Part shown: positions 1-9,059 of the stretch, in pieces
Numbering within the stretch: the first letter of the stretch is position 1
How the letters are laid out: the number at the start of each line of letters is the position of its first letter
Source of the DNA: a virus
Length of the DNA: 24,811 nucleotides
Virus record (IMG/VR): IMGVR_UViG_3300030110_005530
Coordinates: 1-24,811 of that record
Reading direction: 5' to 3' (one strand)
Notes under the pieces: model-generated
Database searches by the model: none
What the model saw: the letters and a program-made list of their open reading frames with translations, nothing else
What the model was told of the DNA's origin: nothing
Program-made: the position numbers and the translations under genes

Positions 1-2
1 AC

Positions 3-62
3 TTACAATTTAAAAAAATAGCAGGTGATGATATAGATAGGTACTTAGATGAAAATATGTAG
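3..62 (+). CDS. 3' end of an unidentified rightward gene (partial)
   Basis: An open frame enters from the left edge and stops at TAG 60-62, giving the last 19 residues of a protein that ends in RYLDENM. The fragment is charged and looks like the C-terminal helix of a soluble protein, but it is too short to identify. It overlaps the start of the next gene by 14 bases, as is usual in compact phage operons, and this overlap is the main reason to believe it is coding. The start and the function lie outside the window. Confidence 0.4.
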   Translation, partial: LQFKKIAGDDIDRYLDENM

Positions 63-213
63 AAAATGTGATAAGAAAATTACTTATGAAAATAGAGTTA
101 AGTATCACAACTATCCTGGAATACAAAAAATATGTAAGCCTTGCAAGTTAGAAGAGTCAAGAAAGCATAATGCTAAGAAGTATAAAGCTATTAAAGAAAA
201 TCCTATTTGGTAA
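49..213 (+). CDS. Small zinc-finger protein with two CxxC pairs (54 aa)
   Basis: The ATG at 49-51 opens a 54-residue frame that stops at TAA 211-213. It has CRKC at residues 4-7 and CKPC at residues 29-32, a four-cysteine pattern that can hold one zinc ion. The rest is rich in Lys, and a basic helix follows the second pair. The layout resembles the N-terminal zinc module of phage HNH or endonuclease VII-like proteins, but no nuclease residues are present, so a nucleic-acid or protein-binding role is only inferred. It overlaps the previous gene's stop, so translation may be coupled. It ends one base before the stop codon of the convergent tail gene, so the two transcripts meet with no spacer. 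Confidence 0.72.
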   Translation: MKICRKCDKKITYENRVKYHNYPGIQKICKPCKLEESRKHNAKKYKAIKENPIW

Positions 214-1311
214 CTACCAAGTTTCCACTATCTTGACAGATATATCATAGACTTTATAAGCAGATTGAGATACTCTTAAAGAGTTCTGATCAAACCTACA
301 AATATAAAAGTCATCATTGTCATTGCTATTAGGCTGGAATATAAAAGGCAAAGCACCTCCTAATGTTTTATTCCATACCTGTGCATAGAATGAATCATCT
401 GTTTCTATGTTAAATGCTAATGTGTTTTCTGAATGTTGTGTTCCTGAAGATAAATCTCCATTATTATAAGTAGAGTCAGCAGGATGCTCAGTATAATTAC
501 CACCTTTAGGGTTAGATGAAAATAAATCTGTTTCACTTATATAAGAGAATTTAAGATTCCAGGACTTTCTACCATTTCTTCTAGCTCCTGTTTGTGTAAC
601 ATCTAAAGTATCTTCATATACATCAAAACAATTTGTCTTATTGTCACCATTAACCCATAATGGATTTCCTGTATATTTAACATTAGATATAGTTCCACCA
701 CCTGATGTAGTTGTAGTATCAATGCCATCCATTTCTATTTCCATGCTTAATTTTAAATCAGGAGAATGAGGCATAGTGTATTGAATGCCTGTGCTAATTG
801 CTCCAACCCTTAGATTTGGATTGTTAAGTAAACCTAATTTAAAATTTTCACCTTCAATTGGATCAGAACCTGTTACTATGCTAGAACCTGGTAAAGGTTG
901 ATACCAAGTTCCATCATTCTGTCCATTTAAAACTTCTACAGCATTAGATTGAGAAACATTATGTTGAAAGTGTTTATTATTTCCATATTGAGCCTCTACA
1001 TATCCCCACCCACAATTAGTTGCACCATTGTGATTTAAAACAGCAATATAAGTCTTCATATTTCCTGTAAGGTCGTAATCCATAAAAGAAGATGGCATTG
1101 GGATATGTATAGTATTATCACCATCACCAGTAATGTCAGACAATTGCCTAGCTATAGCAGGATTAAGTGTAAATAACTCAGGTGCAATATCAGGTGTTAT
1201 AAAGCCAAAGATACTGTCATAACCAATCGTGGTCATCGTAGTTCCTATTGTCTTGTGATACAAATAATTATCTATATAAAATACTGGTCTTCCTACACTA
1301 CTATATGCCAT
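214..1311 (-). CDS. Distal tail / baseplate structural protein (365 aa)
   Basis: This is the last gene of the long leftward operon. It starts at ATG 1311 after a strong Shine-Dalgarno (GGAGGAAG) and shares one base with the upstream stop (TAATG). The protein has no signal peptide or membrane segment and is rich in Gly, Asn, Thr and aromatic residues, as virion proteins often are. The C-terminal third (about residues 245-365) contains a WNLKFSYI stretch, then a segment around GGALPFIFQP, and ends in a beta-rich strand pattern finishing VETW. From memory, this ending resembles distal-tail-like proteins of marine siphoviruses. Its place after the tape measure and the tail hub supports a tail-tip role. 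It could instead be a receptor-binding or adhesin subunit; the exact role is inferred. Confidence 0.62.
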   Translation of the reverse strand: MAYSSVGRPVFYIDNYLYHKTIGTTMTTIGYDSIFGFITPDIAPELFTLNPAIARQLSDITGDGDNTIHIPMPSSFMDYDLTGNMKTYIAVLNHNGATNCGWGYVEAQYGNNKHFQHNVSQSNAVEVLNGQNDGTWYQPLPGSSIVTGSDPIEGENFKLGLLNNPNLRVGAISTGIQYTMPHSPDLKLSMEIEMDGIDTTTTSGGGTISNVKYTGNPLWVNGDNKTNCFDVYEDTLDVTQTGARRNGRKSWNLKFSYISETDLFSSNPKGGNYTEHPADSTYNNGDLSSGTQHSENTLAFNIETDDSFYAQVWNKTLGGALPFIFQPNSNDNDDFYICRFDQNSLRVSQSAYKVYDISVKIVETW

Positions 1312-1769
1312 TAAATTCTTCCTCCTTTAGGTCTAAAGCTCAAAATTTCTCCACTTGTGCCTATTATATTTTCATTGTTTTGAATATTTTCTTTAGTATA
1401 TGATGGTGTTTCTTTGTCAGCCATTATACTTGCACTTCCCCAATTATAAACTTTAACAAGATAAAATTCATTTATAATACCTTTGTACTTTAGCAAACTC
1501 ATACCATCAAGGTTTAATTTTTTACGATTATTTATATTAATTTTTTTAGTTCTGGGGTTATGAACAAAAGAAATGCCTCTTGCTGCTAAAACAAGATCAT
1601 AAACCTCTCCAATATAACTTATTTCTATAGACTTTACAATTCCATTAACTTCAAAGTCAATTGTAGATATTTCATCATTTACAATTTCTGTTTTAATTGT
1701 TGCCTCTGTAACACTAGTTGTGTTTTTGAAGTTGTTTTTTCTTATTCTCATGTTTCGTTTAAATGACAT
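1311..1769 (-). CDS. Small tail-region protein, function unknown (152 aa)
   Basis: I chose the ATG at 1769 because AAAAGGAT lies just upstream and the preceding gene stops at 1780-1782, leaving a short gap. The frame stays open upstream to an ATG at 1865, but that extension lies inside the hub gene and is probably an artefact. The product starts with a very basic stretch (about residues 1-15), followed by an all-beta-looking region with VNGIVKSIEISYIGEVYDLV in the middle. The C-terminus ends FRPKGGRI. No known domain is recognised. Its position between the tail hub and the last tail gene suggests a small tail-tip or baseplate component, which is inferred from order only. The stop overlaps the next start by one base, so translation is probably coupled. 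Confidence 0.66.
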   Translation of the reverse strand: MSFKRNMRIRKNNFKNTTSVTEATIKTEIVNDEISTIDFEVNGIVKSIEISYIGEVYDLVLAARGISFVHNPRTKKININNRKKLNLDGMSLLKYKGIINEFYLVKVYNWGSASIMADKETPSYTKENIQNNENIIGTSGEILSFRPKGGRI

Positions 1770-1779
1770 TTTTATCCTT

Positions 1780-4700
1780 TTAAATTTCTCCTGAAGAAGG
1801 TTCTCCACTATATATAAAAACTTCATCGCCTGAATTATGTGTTTCTGTTTGTGTTCCAAGAACACCTCTCTCTACATAAAGTATAATTCCAAGTGTATCA
1901 TTAGAATATGTCATTGTAGTAGAATCTGTTACTCGAATCCATTCATTTCCTATTTTCATATGCCAACCTACATATATACTTTCCAATCCACCCCCTGTTC
2001 CTGTATAATAATTAAGAATGTTTGGAGTAAGTTTGCTCATAACATTATTGTTATCAGATAAAACAGTATCATTATAGTTAAATACATCTGGGTTATTTAA
2101 AAAAATATTACGACCAATTCCTGTTTCAAAATTATCAAAACCATTTCCTTCTCCTGCTGCACTAGAAATAGTCCAATTAGGCAAAGCTTGAGTAATATCT
2201 TCATAAAAATTATTTGACCAATATTTTGTTACACCTAAAACACAAGATTGATTATCATTTCTTAATATAGCTCTCCAATCAAGTCCTAACCTATTTAATA
2301 CTCCTGAAGATGCACCTGTAGGCAATCTTAAAACACCTGCCCCTTCATAATTGTATGCATCAACAATAACATCTTCTTCTTCTTCAGAAATAAGGTCAGG
2401 ATTTAAAACTTCATTTAAAATAGCTAAGTCGTTGCTATCTATAACTTTATCTCCATTCATATCACAGCTATATAATTGCCCTTCGGATATATATTGATTA
2501 GGGTAAAGTAAATGTTGATTTAAATCTTCATAATCTTGCTGGTCTGTAGCCCCTGTTAGATTAAAATCGCCACTTGCTCCTGATAAAACATTGTCATTTC
2601 TATTTAAATTGTGCATCTGTATACACTCTATATTTACATATTTTATATCTTTAGTTATATTTGTTATCATAAAATAAGGATAAATTTCTTGACCATTTCT
2701 AGTAAAAGACTGTGTATAATCTTCTCCATACAATTTCATATTTTCTATTAAAGAATCAAATCTGATTATATCTGTAACTTCAAGATTAGCATATTTTATA
2801 GGAACTCTAAATTTAATAATGTTATGCTGATTGCAATTATATGCTAAAGTAAAATCTCTTAATTTTTCAGGGGTTGATGTACCAAAATATTCTCCTGTAT
2901 ATCCAACAGGGTATCTTGTGTATTTGCTTTCAAATTCTAAAACAGAATCTCCTGCATTATTTTTGTCTAATCCATAATATTCTTTTTTATATCCACTAGG
3001 GTAACCTTTATCACCATTTCCATAAAAATCATAAGCACTAACATAAGATGTTTTCTCATATGAATCAGTTTCATAATCTCTTGTATGTTTTACTGAAACC
3101 ATCGTTTTAACATTTTCAATCTTTGTTCTGTCAAAAGATGATTTTATAATATCTGAAGATAGTATTGTAGCACTAACATCTTCTCCTGTGTAGTCATTTT
3201 TAATAATAGCCATGCTTAATGTTGAGTTAGATCTAAACAATGGAATTACAGGTGAGTTTTTAGCTATTTCTTGTATAAGTTTTTTAGCTTCCATTTGTTT
3301 TGTTTGTGAAAAAGCCATACTCCAATTACCACCACTTAAAAAACTGTCAATATTATTAAATCTTTCAGTATCTAAAGATACCTGTAGTCCTAATTCTTCT
3401 TCTATAATATGTCTAATAACTGAAGTGGGAGGACTTCCTTCTAATATATTGTCAGCCATTCTACCTTTTGTTTCTAAATAAAAGTTTTTATCAAATATAT
3501 TATCTATTTCAAAAACATGTTTCATACTCATTCTACTAGCTTCTATTCTAAAGTTTACACTATCTTCTCTGTCTGTATAATTAAAAATAAAACCAATCAT
3601 TGTAGCATTAAATCTACTAGGAATATCCCACTCTAAATCAGTATTTACTTGATCACTCCAATTTTGAATGCCTAATGGTTCGTTAGTATTATAAATAGGG
3701 TATAATCCATCAATGCCATCTATAGTGCTTAAGGATGCTGTACTTAAATTTCCTAAATCAATAATCTCTGTACTTCCATCTGAACCTGCTTCAGGAAGGT
3801 CTACTCCAAAATGAATTAATTTAACAGAGTTGTTTCCAAGATTGTCTACAATAGGTATGTTGTTATCTTTTTCAAAATAAATTTCTGCATCTAAATAACT
3901 AAATCCTGAACCTTCTATAGCATCATCTACTTCAGAACTTAAGGTAGTTAAAAGACCAAATGTAGTTAATGTATTCCCTGTTAGGTTCATATTGAAGTAA
4001 TTACTCCCTGCCTCACTCATAACTATACCTGGAGTTTTATCTTTTGAAACAACTCTCATTCCTGGTCTATTATTTCTTTCTTCTGTCATATAGGTTCTTT
4101 GACCATTCCAACTATTAAGGTCTTTTAAAATTGGCATACCTATTGCTCCTGGCATCATCAAACCTTTAGGTGCTGTAACACCTGAGTTCTCAAATTGGTG
4201 ACTCTCTGTAAAATGCATATGCCACCCACTTCCACAAAAATAATTGTGCCATCCTTGTGCTTCTCTTTTTATCCCTCCATCATTATTCCCTGTAAGATAC
4301 CAATCATAATAACCTCCTGCTACAAACCCCATGCTAGCACCACCATTGTAAGCATCCCAAGTTTGATTCATTCCTGACACTTCACCTGTGTTTTGCCAAA
4401 AATTAGAATCAATTCCATTCCATTCTACTTGCAAATCATCTTTAAAATGAGATATATCGTATGGAGTGCTATTAAAATATTGATGTCTGTTAGTTAATCC
4501 TGTAATTCTATACCTTGGAAAATCATCATATGTAAATCCATGGTATTCCATTAACTCCCAAAAGTCTATATAAATAGGATCAGGTTCTATGGGATTGTCA
4601 TTTAAAACATTTCCATCAGGATCAATGTCGGTAGTTTTAGGAAGTCCATTTAAGTCATAGCCATTAATAAAATCTCCATTAAAATCTTTAGAAAATGTTA

Positions 4701-6495
4701 AAAAGGCACTTAAATTGTAATCTAAAAAATCAACATTACTAAGATCTCTTGCAAATCCATATAAATAATTAGGAACATAAGTTTGGCTATAATCGTCTGA
4801 CAGGTATTCATCGTCTTCAAAATCTGTCATTTGCAACCTCCAACCTGAAGTAATAATATTGCCATATTGCCCATGAGGTCTTTGAAAAAAATCTGTAGGA
4901 GTTCCCCAAAAATGATTAAATAAATTAGCTCTTCTATTAAATTGATTTGTATTGCTAGGATCAACTGTTTGTAATTGATTTTCAAATGGATTAAAACTTT
5001 TATAATCACCCACAGTAGCCCAAGAACTCCAAGGTCGTAATGGTCTTGAGCTATCAGTTTCGTTTTCATACCATATTGAAAATAAATCATATAGTTTTTT
5101 AGCATCAGGCATACATATAAATTCAACCTTATTAGCTAAATCAGAACCTAGTAATCTATTTGCATTTCTGTGCCAATGCCAATATTTTTCATTATCAGAT
5201 ATTTCAGGATTTTCTTCATCCCAATCGCCTTGCATTGCACTAAGTGAAAAAGTTTCAGAACTATTAAATGAACTGCTAGTGTAAGAACCATTATAGAAAT
5301 GATTCATAAGAAAAAAACCATCATCTGTGGTTGCCAACTCAGTTAAATTAGAACTATCATATGGTGGGAAGTTAGCATATGTGTTAGAATTACCATCTAT
5401 TCCATATTCAGGGTTTGTTATAGAAAAACCTTCATCTTCATATTGCCAATTTATACCTATATTAGCATAATTAGACTCATTTGCTCCTGAAAAATGTATT
5501 CCTGATGCTCCTACATTTCCTAGACTTAAAGATGTTGGTTTGTTATTATAAACAACTTGCATTATCCCCATAGATATTGTGTTTGTAGGTACTAAACCAT
5601 CATATGTAGCTCTAAGATATGTTTTTGATTGCAAGGAAGAAGCATTGAAATCTCGACCTATTTGGATTGAAGGATTTTGAGGGGAAGATGTGTTTACTCC
5701 CTCATCTAAATTAGATTGTATTGATAAATTTTTCATTACTTTTAAATAAGTTCCTGAGTAAACATATAAATAATCAGAAAATCCTGAATAATTTCCACTA
5801 ACAACATTGTAACCATCTAAAGCATTCACAGTTCCTTGTTTTACAGGAATCTCAAACCTATCAACCAAAGTATATATTTTTTTAAGGTTAGCTAAATCTA
5901 AACTTATATCTTTATATAGAACACAAGGTGCTTTTTCAATCTCACCAAATACCATAGGTATTGTTTTATTTATATCTTCTTCTTTATATGCATTTTCAGA
6001 GTTTAGCACTCCAATAGGTACTTTTTTGTGCATAACAGATTCTGTAAGATCTTCTAATATAATTTTAATGTTGTTGTAATCGTGAGAAACCCTTTTAATA
6101 ATAGCTCTATATATAGGCAAGCATTGCACAAGAGTTGTACAAGATTGAGATTTCCAATATATTTGAACATCGGTGTTTAAAAAATTCACCTCATTAAATA
6201 AATCACTAAACAAAATTCTATTCCCATCATTTGTAAAGTAATCTGTGTTTGACAATGTGAGAGTCACATTATTTATTTTAAAGTTTCTGTTTTCTATATC
6301 AATAGATTCTTTAATAGAAGGTATTTTAAGATTTAATGTTTGGAAGTTTACAATTTCTCCATTATCCTCTAATACTTCTGCATTTTGAGATAAATAAATA
6401 GGAGGATTTGTGTTTATCTTAACAATAGGATGTATATTAGTAGCATTACCTTGTATATCTGATTTAAATTCAGGAAAATTGTCTAAATTAAGCAA
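1780..6495 (-). CDS. Large tail-tip / baseplate hub protein with dockerin-like module (1571 aa)
   Basis: The start is TTG at 6495, supported by an excellent GAGGAGG site five bases upstream and an 8-base overlap with the tape measure gene. The N-terminal ~260 residues look like a hub beta domain. Residues ~370-830 form an unusual insertion rich in Trp, Tyr, His and Asn. Residues ~1080-1300 resemble the hub region of tail-tip proteins (gpJ or gp27 type), with the segment FRVPIKYANLEVTDIIRFD. Residues ~1308-1363 hold two EF-hand-like loops in dockerin arrangement (DxNxTGxxD and DMNGDKVID). The C-terminus (1510-1562) has an IRVT...ERGVLGT module also seen in the 519-aa structural protein. It follows the tape measure, the usual place for the protein that closes the tail tube and contacts the cell. 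The hub call is firm by position and moderate by sequence. Confidence 0.8.
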   Translation of the reverse strand: MLNLDNFPEFKSDIQGNATNIHPIVKINTNPPIYLSQNAEVLEDNGEIVNFQTLNLKIPSIKESIDIENRNFKINNVTLTLSNTDYFTNDGNRILFSDLFNEVNFLNTDVQIYWKSQSCTTLVQCLPIYRAIIKRVSHDYNNIKIILEDLTESVMHKKVPIGVLNSENAYKEEDINKTIPMVFGEIEKAPCVLYKDISLDLANLKKIYTLVDRFEIPVKQGTVNALDGYNVVSGNYSGFSDYLYVYSGTYLKVMKNLSIQSNLDEGVNTSSPQNPSIQIGRDFNASSLQSKTYLRATYDGLVPTNTISMGIMQVVYNNKPTSLSLGNVGASGIHFSGANESNYANIGINWQYEDEGFSITNPEYGIDGNSNTYANFPPYDSSNLTELATTDDGFFLMNHFYNGSYTSSSFNSSETFSLSAMQGDWDEENPEISDNEKYWHWHRNANRLLGSDLANKVEFICMPDAKKLYDLFSIWYENETDSSRPLRPWSSWATVGDYKSFNPFENQLQTVDPSNTNQFNRRANLFNHFWGTPTDFFQRPHGQYGNIITSGWRLQMTDFEDDEYLSDDYSQTYVPNYLYGFARDLSNVDFLDYNLSAFLTFSKDFNGDFINGYDLNGLPKTTDIDPDGNVLNDNPIEPDPIYIDFWELMEYHGFTYDDFPRYRITGLTNRHQYFNSTPYDISHFKDDLQVEWNGIDSNFWQNTGEVSGMNQTWDAYNGGASMGFVAGGYYDWYLTGNNDGGIKREAQGWHNYFCGSGWHMHFTESHQFENSGVTAPKGLMMPGAIGMPILKDLNSWNGQRTYMTEERNNRPGMRVVSKDKTPGIVMSEAGSNYFNMNLTGNTLTTFGLLTTLSSEVDDAIEGSGFSYLDAEIYFEKDNNIPIVDNLGNNSVKLIHFGVDLPEAGSDGSTEIIDLGNLSTASLSTIDGIDGLYPIYNTNEPLGIQNWSDQVNTDLEWDIPSRFNATMIGFIFNYTDREDSVNFRIEASRMSMKHVFEIDNIFDKNFYLETKGRMADNILEGSPPTSVIRHIIEEELGLQVSLDTERFNNIDSFLSGGNWSMAFSQTKQMEAKKLIQEIAKNSPVIPLFRSNSTLSMAIIKNDYTGEDVSATILSSDIIKSSFDRTKIENVKTMVSVKHTRDYETDSYEKTSYVSAYDFYGNGDKGYPSGYKKEYYGLDKNNAGDSVLEFESKYTRYPVGYTGEYFGTSTPEKLRDFTLAYNCNQHNIIKFRVPIKYANLEVTDIIRFDSLIENMKLYGEDYTQSFTRNGQEIYPYFMITNITKDIKYVNIECIQMHNLNRNDNVLSGASGDFNLTGATDQQDYEDLNQHLLYPNQYISEGQLYSCDMNGDKVIDSNDLAILNEVLNPDLISEEEEDVIVDAYNYEGAGVLRLPTGASSGVLNRLGLDWRAILRNDNQSCVLGVTKYWSNNFYEDITQALPNWTISSAAGEGNGFDNFETGIGRNIFLNNPDVFNYNDTVLSDNNNVMSKLTPNILNYYTGTGGGLESIYVGWHMKIGNEWIRVTDSTTMTYSNDTLGIILYVERGVLGTQTETHNSGDEVFIYSGEPSSGEI

Positions 6496-8614
6496 TAGAA
6501 CCTCCTCTTCTAAGTGCTTCTTTTATTTGTGGAACTATTTCATCTTCTATAGTATCTTTACCTAATATAGGATTGTTTATAATAATACTAGCTCCACCTC
6601 CACCACCTAAACCAGTGTTCATTCTATTTAAGTTTTCTATGCCTACAGCTTCAACAGCATCTCTACTCATAACAAACTCGCCTTGCTCTGCTTCAATCAT
6701 AGTCCCACCTTGAGAATGTCTATTGCCACCAACCATACCACCATATTGGTATTTCTGTGCTTTAATTGCTTTGATTTGCATTGCACCTGAAGCAGCTATA
6801 AGACCAGCTAGCATAACATTTAAAGGAAAAGGCTCATCCCAAGCAGCAGTTATACCCAATGCAGTATTAGATATAGCTTCCATAACCTTAACATCTTTCA
6901 TTTTTTCTTTATGCTTTCTTGTTTTTTCAGCATATTTAGCTTCAATTTCTGCAATTTTATCAGTTCTAATTCTTTCATTTCTTATGCCTTTAACAGTATC
7001 AAGCTCTGCTTGTTTAGCTTGATTGATTTGTTGCATTTTGACTTTATCATAGGCATTTCCTACATTGGCTATAGCATTAACTACTTTATCAACATTAGTT
7101 AATAACTTCTCCATTTCCTCTTGTTTTGAAAATTTGCCAAATATTCTTGAGAAAAATCCACCTTCTTCATCATCATCACCCCCTGTAAGACTAGCTATTA
7201 AAGCTAATTGTTTTTCATATTCTACTAAAAACTGCAACATTTCTTTATTTTTTTCTTTGTCTTTATCTTTATTAGCCAAAGATGCATCTTCATCATCTAA
7301 TCTTTTCTTAAATTCTTTAGCTACTTTTTGGAAATGTTCTATATCTGCAATTCTAGCTTTTACATCTTTTACATCTTGAGATTCTGTTTGCTGTGCAAAT
7401 TCACTAGCAAACATAGTTTCCTGAGCATGCCTTCTTTCTAATTCATCTCTATAATTTTTAAGAGAATTAAGTTCTTCTTTCATAAGCTTTCCAGAGAAAG
7501 TTTGGACTTGTGCTCTTGATATACCTTCTTTAGCCATTTCATTTTCAATAGCAGCTCTTGTTCTTAATATTTCTACTCTTTCTTTGTCAATATCATTCAT
7601 TTTCTGCAAGGCTTCTTTAGAAGAATTTAAATCATCAGGCATTGATTTAAATTGATCTTCCATGTTTATCTTTGTCATTTCTGCAAAAGATAACTTTAAG
7701 TCATCTGCATTTCCTCCTGCTTCTTCTATTTGTCTAACAGTTTTTTCAAAATCAGTTTCAGCAAATTCTAAGAAAAACTCTCTAGCTGAACCTGCTGCTT
7801 CTGTTAAAAACCCTGAAAGTTTTTTTATTACAGGAGCAAATGCCTTACCAATAGCTTCATTTGCATCTCCCATAGCATTAGTCATTTGTTCAACTGAACC
7901 CCCAAGAGTATCTGCTGCTGCTGCTGCTTGACCTCCAAATAACTCAGCAATATTTGTAGTTAAAGATTCAAGTCTTTGAGAAGAGCCTACAGCACCTTTA
8001 ACCTCCACTCCATATCTTGAAAGAGAATTTGTAGAAGAACCAAATGTTTTAGAAACTAAATCTGCTGCTGAAGATAAATCCATTCCTTTAGCTTCTGCTA
8101 AATCTAAAGTAGCAGCAGTTAATGTTTTTATTTGCTCTTCATCTTTAGTAAAAGCACCTATAAGAGCTTGAACTTCTATAATAGCTTCATCTCCAAAAGT
8201 AGTAGTTTTTTGAAGAGCAGAAGCATAATTTAATAATTGTGTACTTGTCTTACCTAATGTTGTTGAAAGTTTTTTCTCAGCTTTTTCTTGTTTTATAGAA
8301 GCATCAAATAACCTTTTAAATCCTACTGAAACTAAACCTATACCAAAAGAAACAAGCAATAACTTAGAACGAAGTGTTGCAAAAGAATTACCTAAAAGCC
8401 TATTATTTTTAACACCCAAAATACTTGTTTTATTTTGCTTAGTTAAAAACAGAGTAACTTGTTTTTGAGTTAAACCCATAGATTTCAACTCTTTTTCGTA
8501 AATTGAAGTTGTTCTTTGTAATTGATTAGTAACTACATCTAAATTTCTTATAGCCTTAACTAGGGCTTTATCGCCTTTAGGTTTAAACTCAATTATTAGC
8601 TGTTTTCGTGCCAT
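6488..8614 (-). CDS. Tail length tape measure protein (708 aa)
   Basis: This protein sets tail length and occupies the tail lumen before DNA ejection. It is long and mostly helical, with a hydrophobic segment at about residues 84-99 (LLLVSFGIGLVSVG). Residues 105-270 are Ala/Thr/Ser-rich helices typical of tape measures, followed by a charged coiled-coil region (about 290-460). A second hydrophobic stretch lies near 600-635, and a glycine run precedes the C-terminal tail ending RRGGSIA. The segment EAEQGEFVMSRDAVEAVG near the C-terminus is a common tape-measure ending. It follows the tail chaperones directly, overlapping the second by 26 bases. Using the family rule of roughly 0.15 nm per residue, the tail would be near 100 nm; this is an estimate. 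Confidence 0.93.
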   Translation of the reverse strand: MARKQLIIEFKPKGDKALVKAIRNLDVVTNQLQRTTSIYEKELKSMGLTQKQVTLFLTKQNKTSILGVKNNRLLGNSFATLRSKLLLVSFGIGLVSVGFKRLFDASIKQEKAEKKLSTTLGKTSTQLLNYASALQKTTTFGDEAIIEVQALIGAFTKDEEQIKTLTAATLDLAEAKGMDLSSAADLVSKTFGSSTNSLSRYGVEVKGAVGSSQRLESLTTNIAELFGGQAAAAADTLGGSVEQMTNAMGDANEAIGKAFAPVIKKLSGFLTEAAGSAREFFLEFAETDFEKTVRQIEEAGGNADDLKLSFAEMTKINMEDQFKSMPDDLNSSKEALQKMNDIDKERVEILRTRAAIENEMAKEGISRAQVQTFSGKLMKEELNSLKNYRDELERRHAQETMFASEFAQQTESQDVKDVKARIADIEHFQKVAKEFKKRLDDEDASLANKDKDKEKNKEMLQFLVEYEKQLALIASLTGGDDDEEGGFFSRIFGKFSKQEEMEKLLTNVDKVVNAIANVGNAYDKVKMQQINQAKQAELDTVKGIRNERIRTDKIAEIEAKYAEKTRKHKEKMKDVKVMEAISNTALGITAAWDEPFPLNVMLAGLIAASGAMQIKAIKAQKYQYGGMVGGNRHSQGGTMIEAEQGEFVMSRDAVEAVGIENLNRMNTGLGGGGGASIIINNPILGKDTIEDEIVPQIKEALRRGGSIA

Positions 8615-9023
8615 CTTGTTTCGCCTTATTAATTTGTTTTTTCTCTAACTTTGCAAATGCATTTCTTATAACAAATGCTTTATCTACCCATAAACATGGC
8701 TGTTCGCCATAATCACCCTTATATGCAGGGACATTAAACTTTTCACAATACAAATACCTTTGTATATCTTTTTGATCCTTTTTACTGTGTACTGCATTAC
8801 TGCATGTAAAAAAAGGCAATTGTGCTTGTATTGATGGTACAATATCAAACTCATTGCCTTTAGAATTAGACTCATTTATTTCCTCTATTATTAAATCTAT
8901 AACCTTCCAGACATCTTCATCACTTTCAAATTTCCAAACTGGTCGGCTTCCATTAACCAATACAGGTATCTGAGCTTCGTAAGGATATTCTTCGTATTGA
9001 CATCCTTGGCAAGCCTCAAACAT
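8589..9023 (-). CDS. Tail assembly chaperone, T part (made by -1 frameshift from the upstream gene)
   Basis: This frame sits between the G-like chaperone and the tape measure, the position of lambda T. An ATG at 9023 gives 144 aa, but no Shine-Dalgarno precedes it. The frame is open further upstream to the GGGGG run at 9055-9059, where it is exactly -1 relative to the upstream gene. A slip there would give a fused protein of 85 + 155 = 240 residues, adding GRRSLRLALNV before this Met. The protein has CQGC near its start and further Cys residues at FTC, YLYC and QPC, so a metal-binding fold is possible. Its C-terminal ~20 residues are basic and helical. By analogy with lambda gpGT, it would bind the tape measure during tail assembly. 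Confidence 0.78.
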   Translation of the reverse strand: MFEACQGCQYEEYPYEAQIPVLVNGSRPVWKFESDEDVWKVIDLIIEEINESNSKGNEFDIVPSIQAQLPFFTCSNAVHSKKDQKDIQRYLYCEKFNVPAYKGDYGEQPCLWVDKAFVIRNAFAKLEKKQINKAKQDGTKTANN

Positions 9024-9059
9024 AACATTTAAAGCTAGTCTGAGGCTTCTTCTTCCCCC
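9011..9059 (-). promoter_or_regulatory. Programmed -1 ribosomal frameshift site with stimulatory stem-loop
   Basis: On the leftward mRNA the zero frame reads CTG GGG GAA. Slipping back one base at GGG re-pairs perfectly with GGG and enters the frame of the second chaperone. That frame has a TAA just upstream of the slip point (in CTT AAC) and the zero frame has TAG 24 bases after the G run, so the window for a shift is narrow. After a spacer of six bases beyond the G run, AAGCCTCA (9048-9041) and TGAGGCTT (9018-9011) form a perfect 8-bp stem, extendable by a G-U pair, around a ~20-nt loop. The heptamer is not a perfect X-XXY-YYZ match, because the A-site Glu codon would re-pair as GGA. Confidence 0.72.

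Noticed and set aside
205-222. Small inverted repeat TTGGT-AACT-ACCAA across the two convergent stop codons at 207-220, a possible bidirectional terminator.
   Set aside because: Only five base pairs and no proper U-run on either side; it may arise by chance in overlapping stop regions.
1770-1865. Upstream extension of the 152-aa gene to an ATG at 1865, giving 184 aa.
   Set aside because: The extension lies inside the hub gene's 3' end, and the internal ATG 1769 has a good Shine-Dalgarno and fits just after the hub stop.
7065-7379. Long rightward frames opposite the tape measure, including one of 104 codons.
   Set aside because: Serine/leucine-rich antisense shadows of Lys/Glu-rich helices; no Shine-Dalgarno and no place in the gene order.
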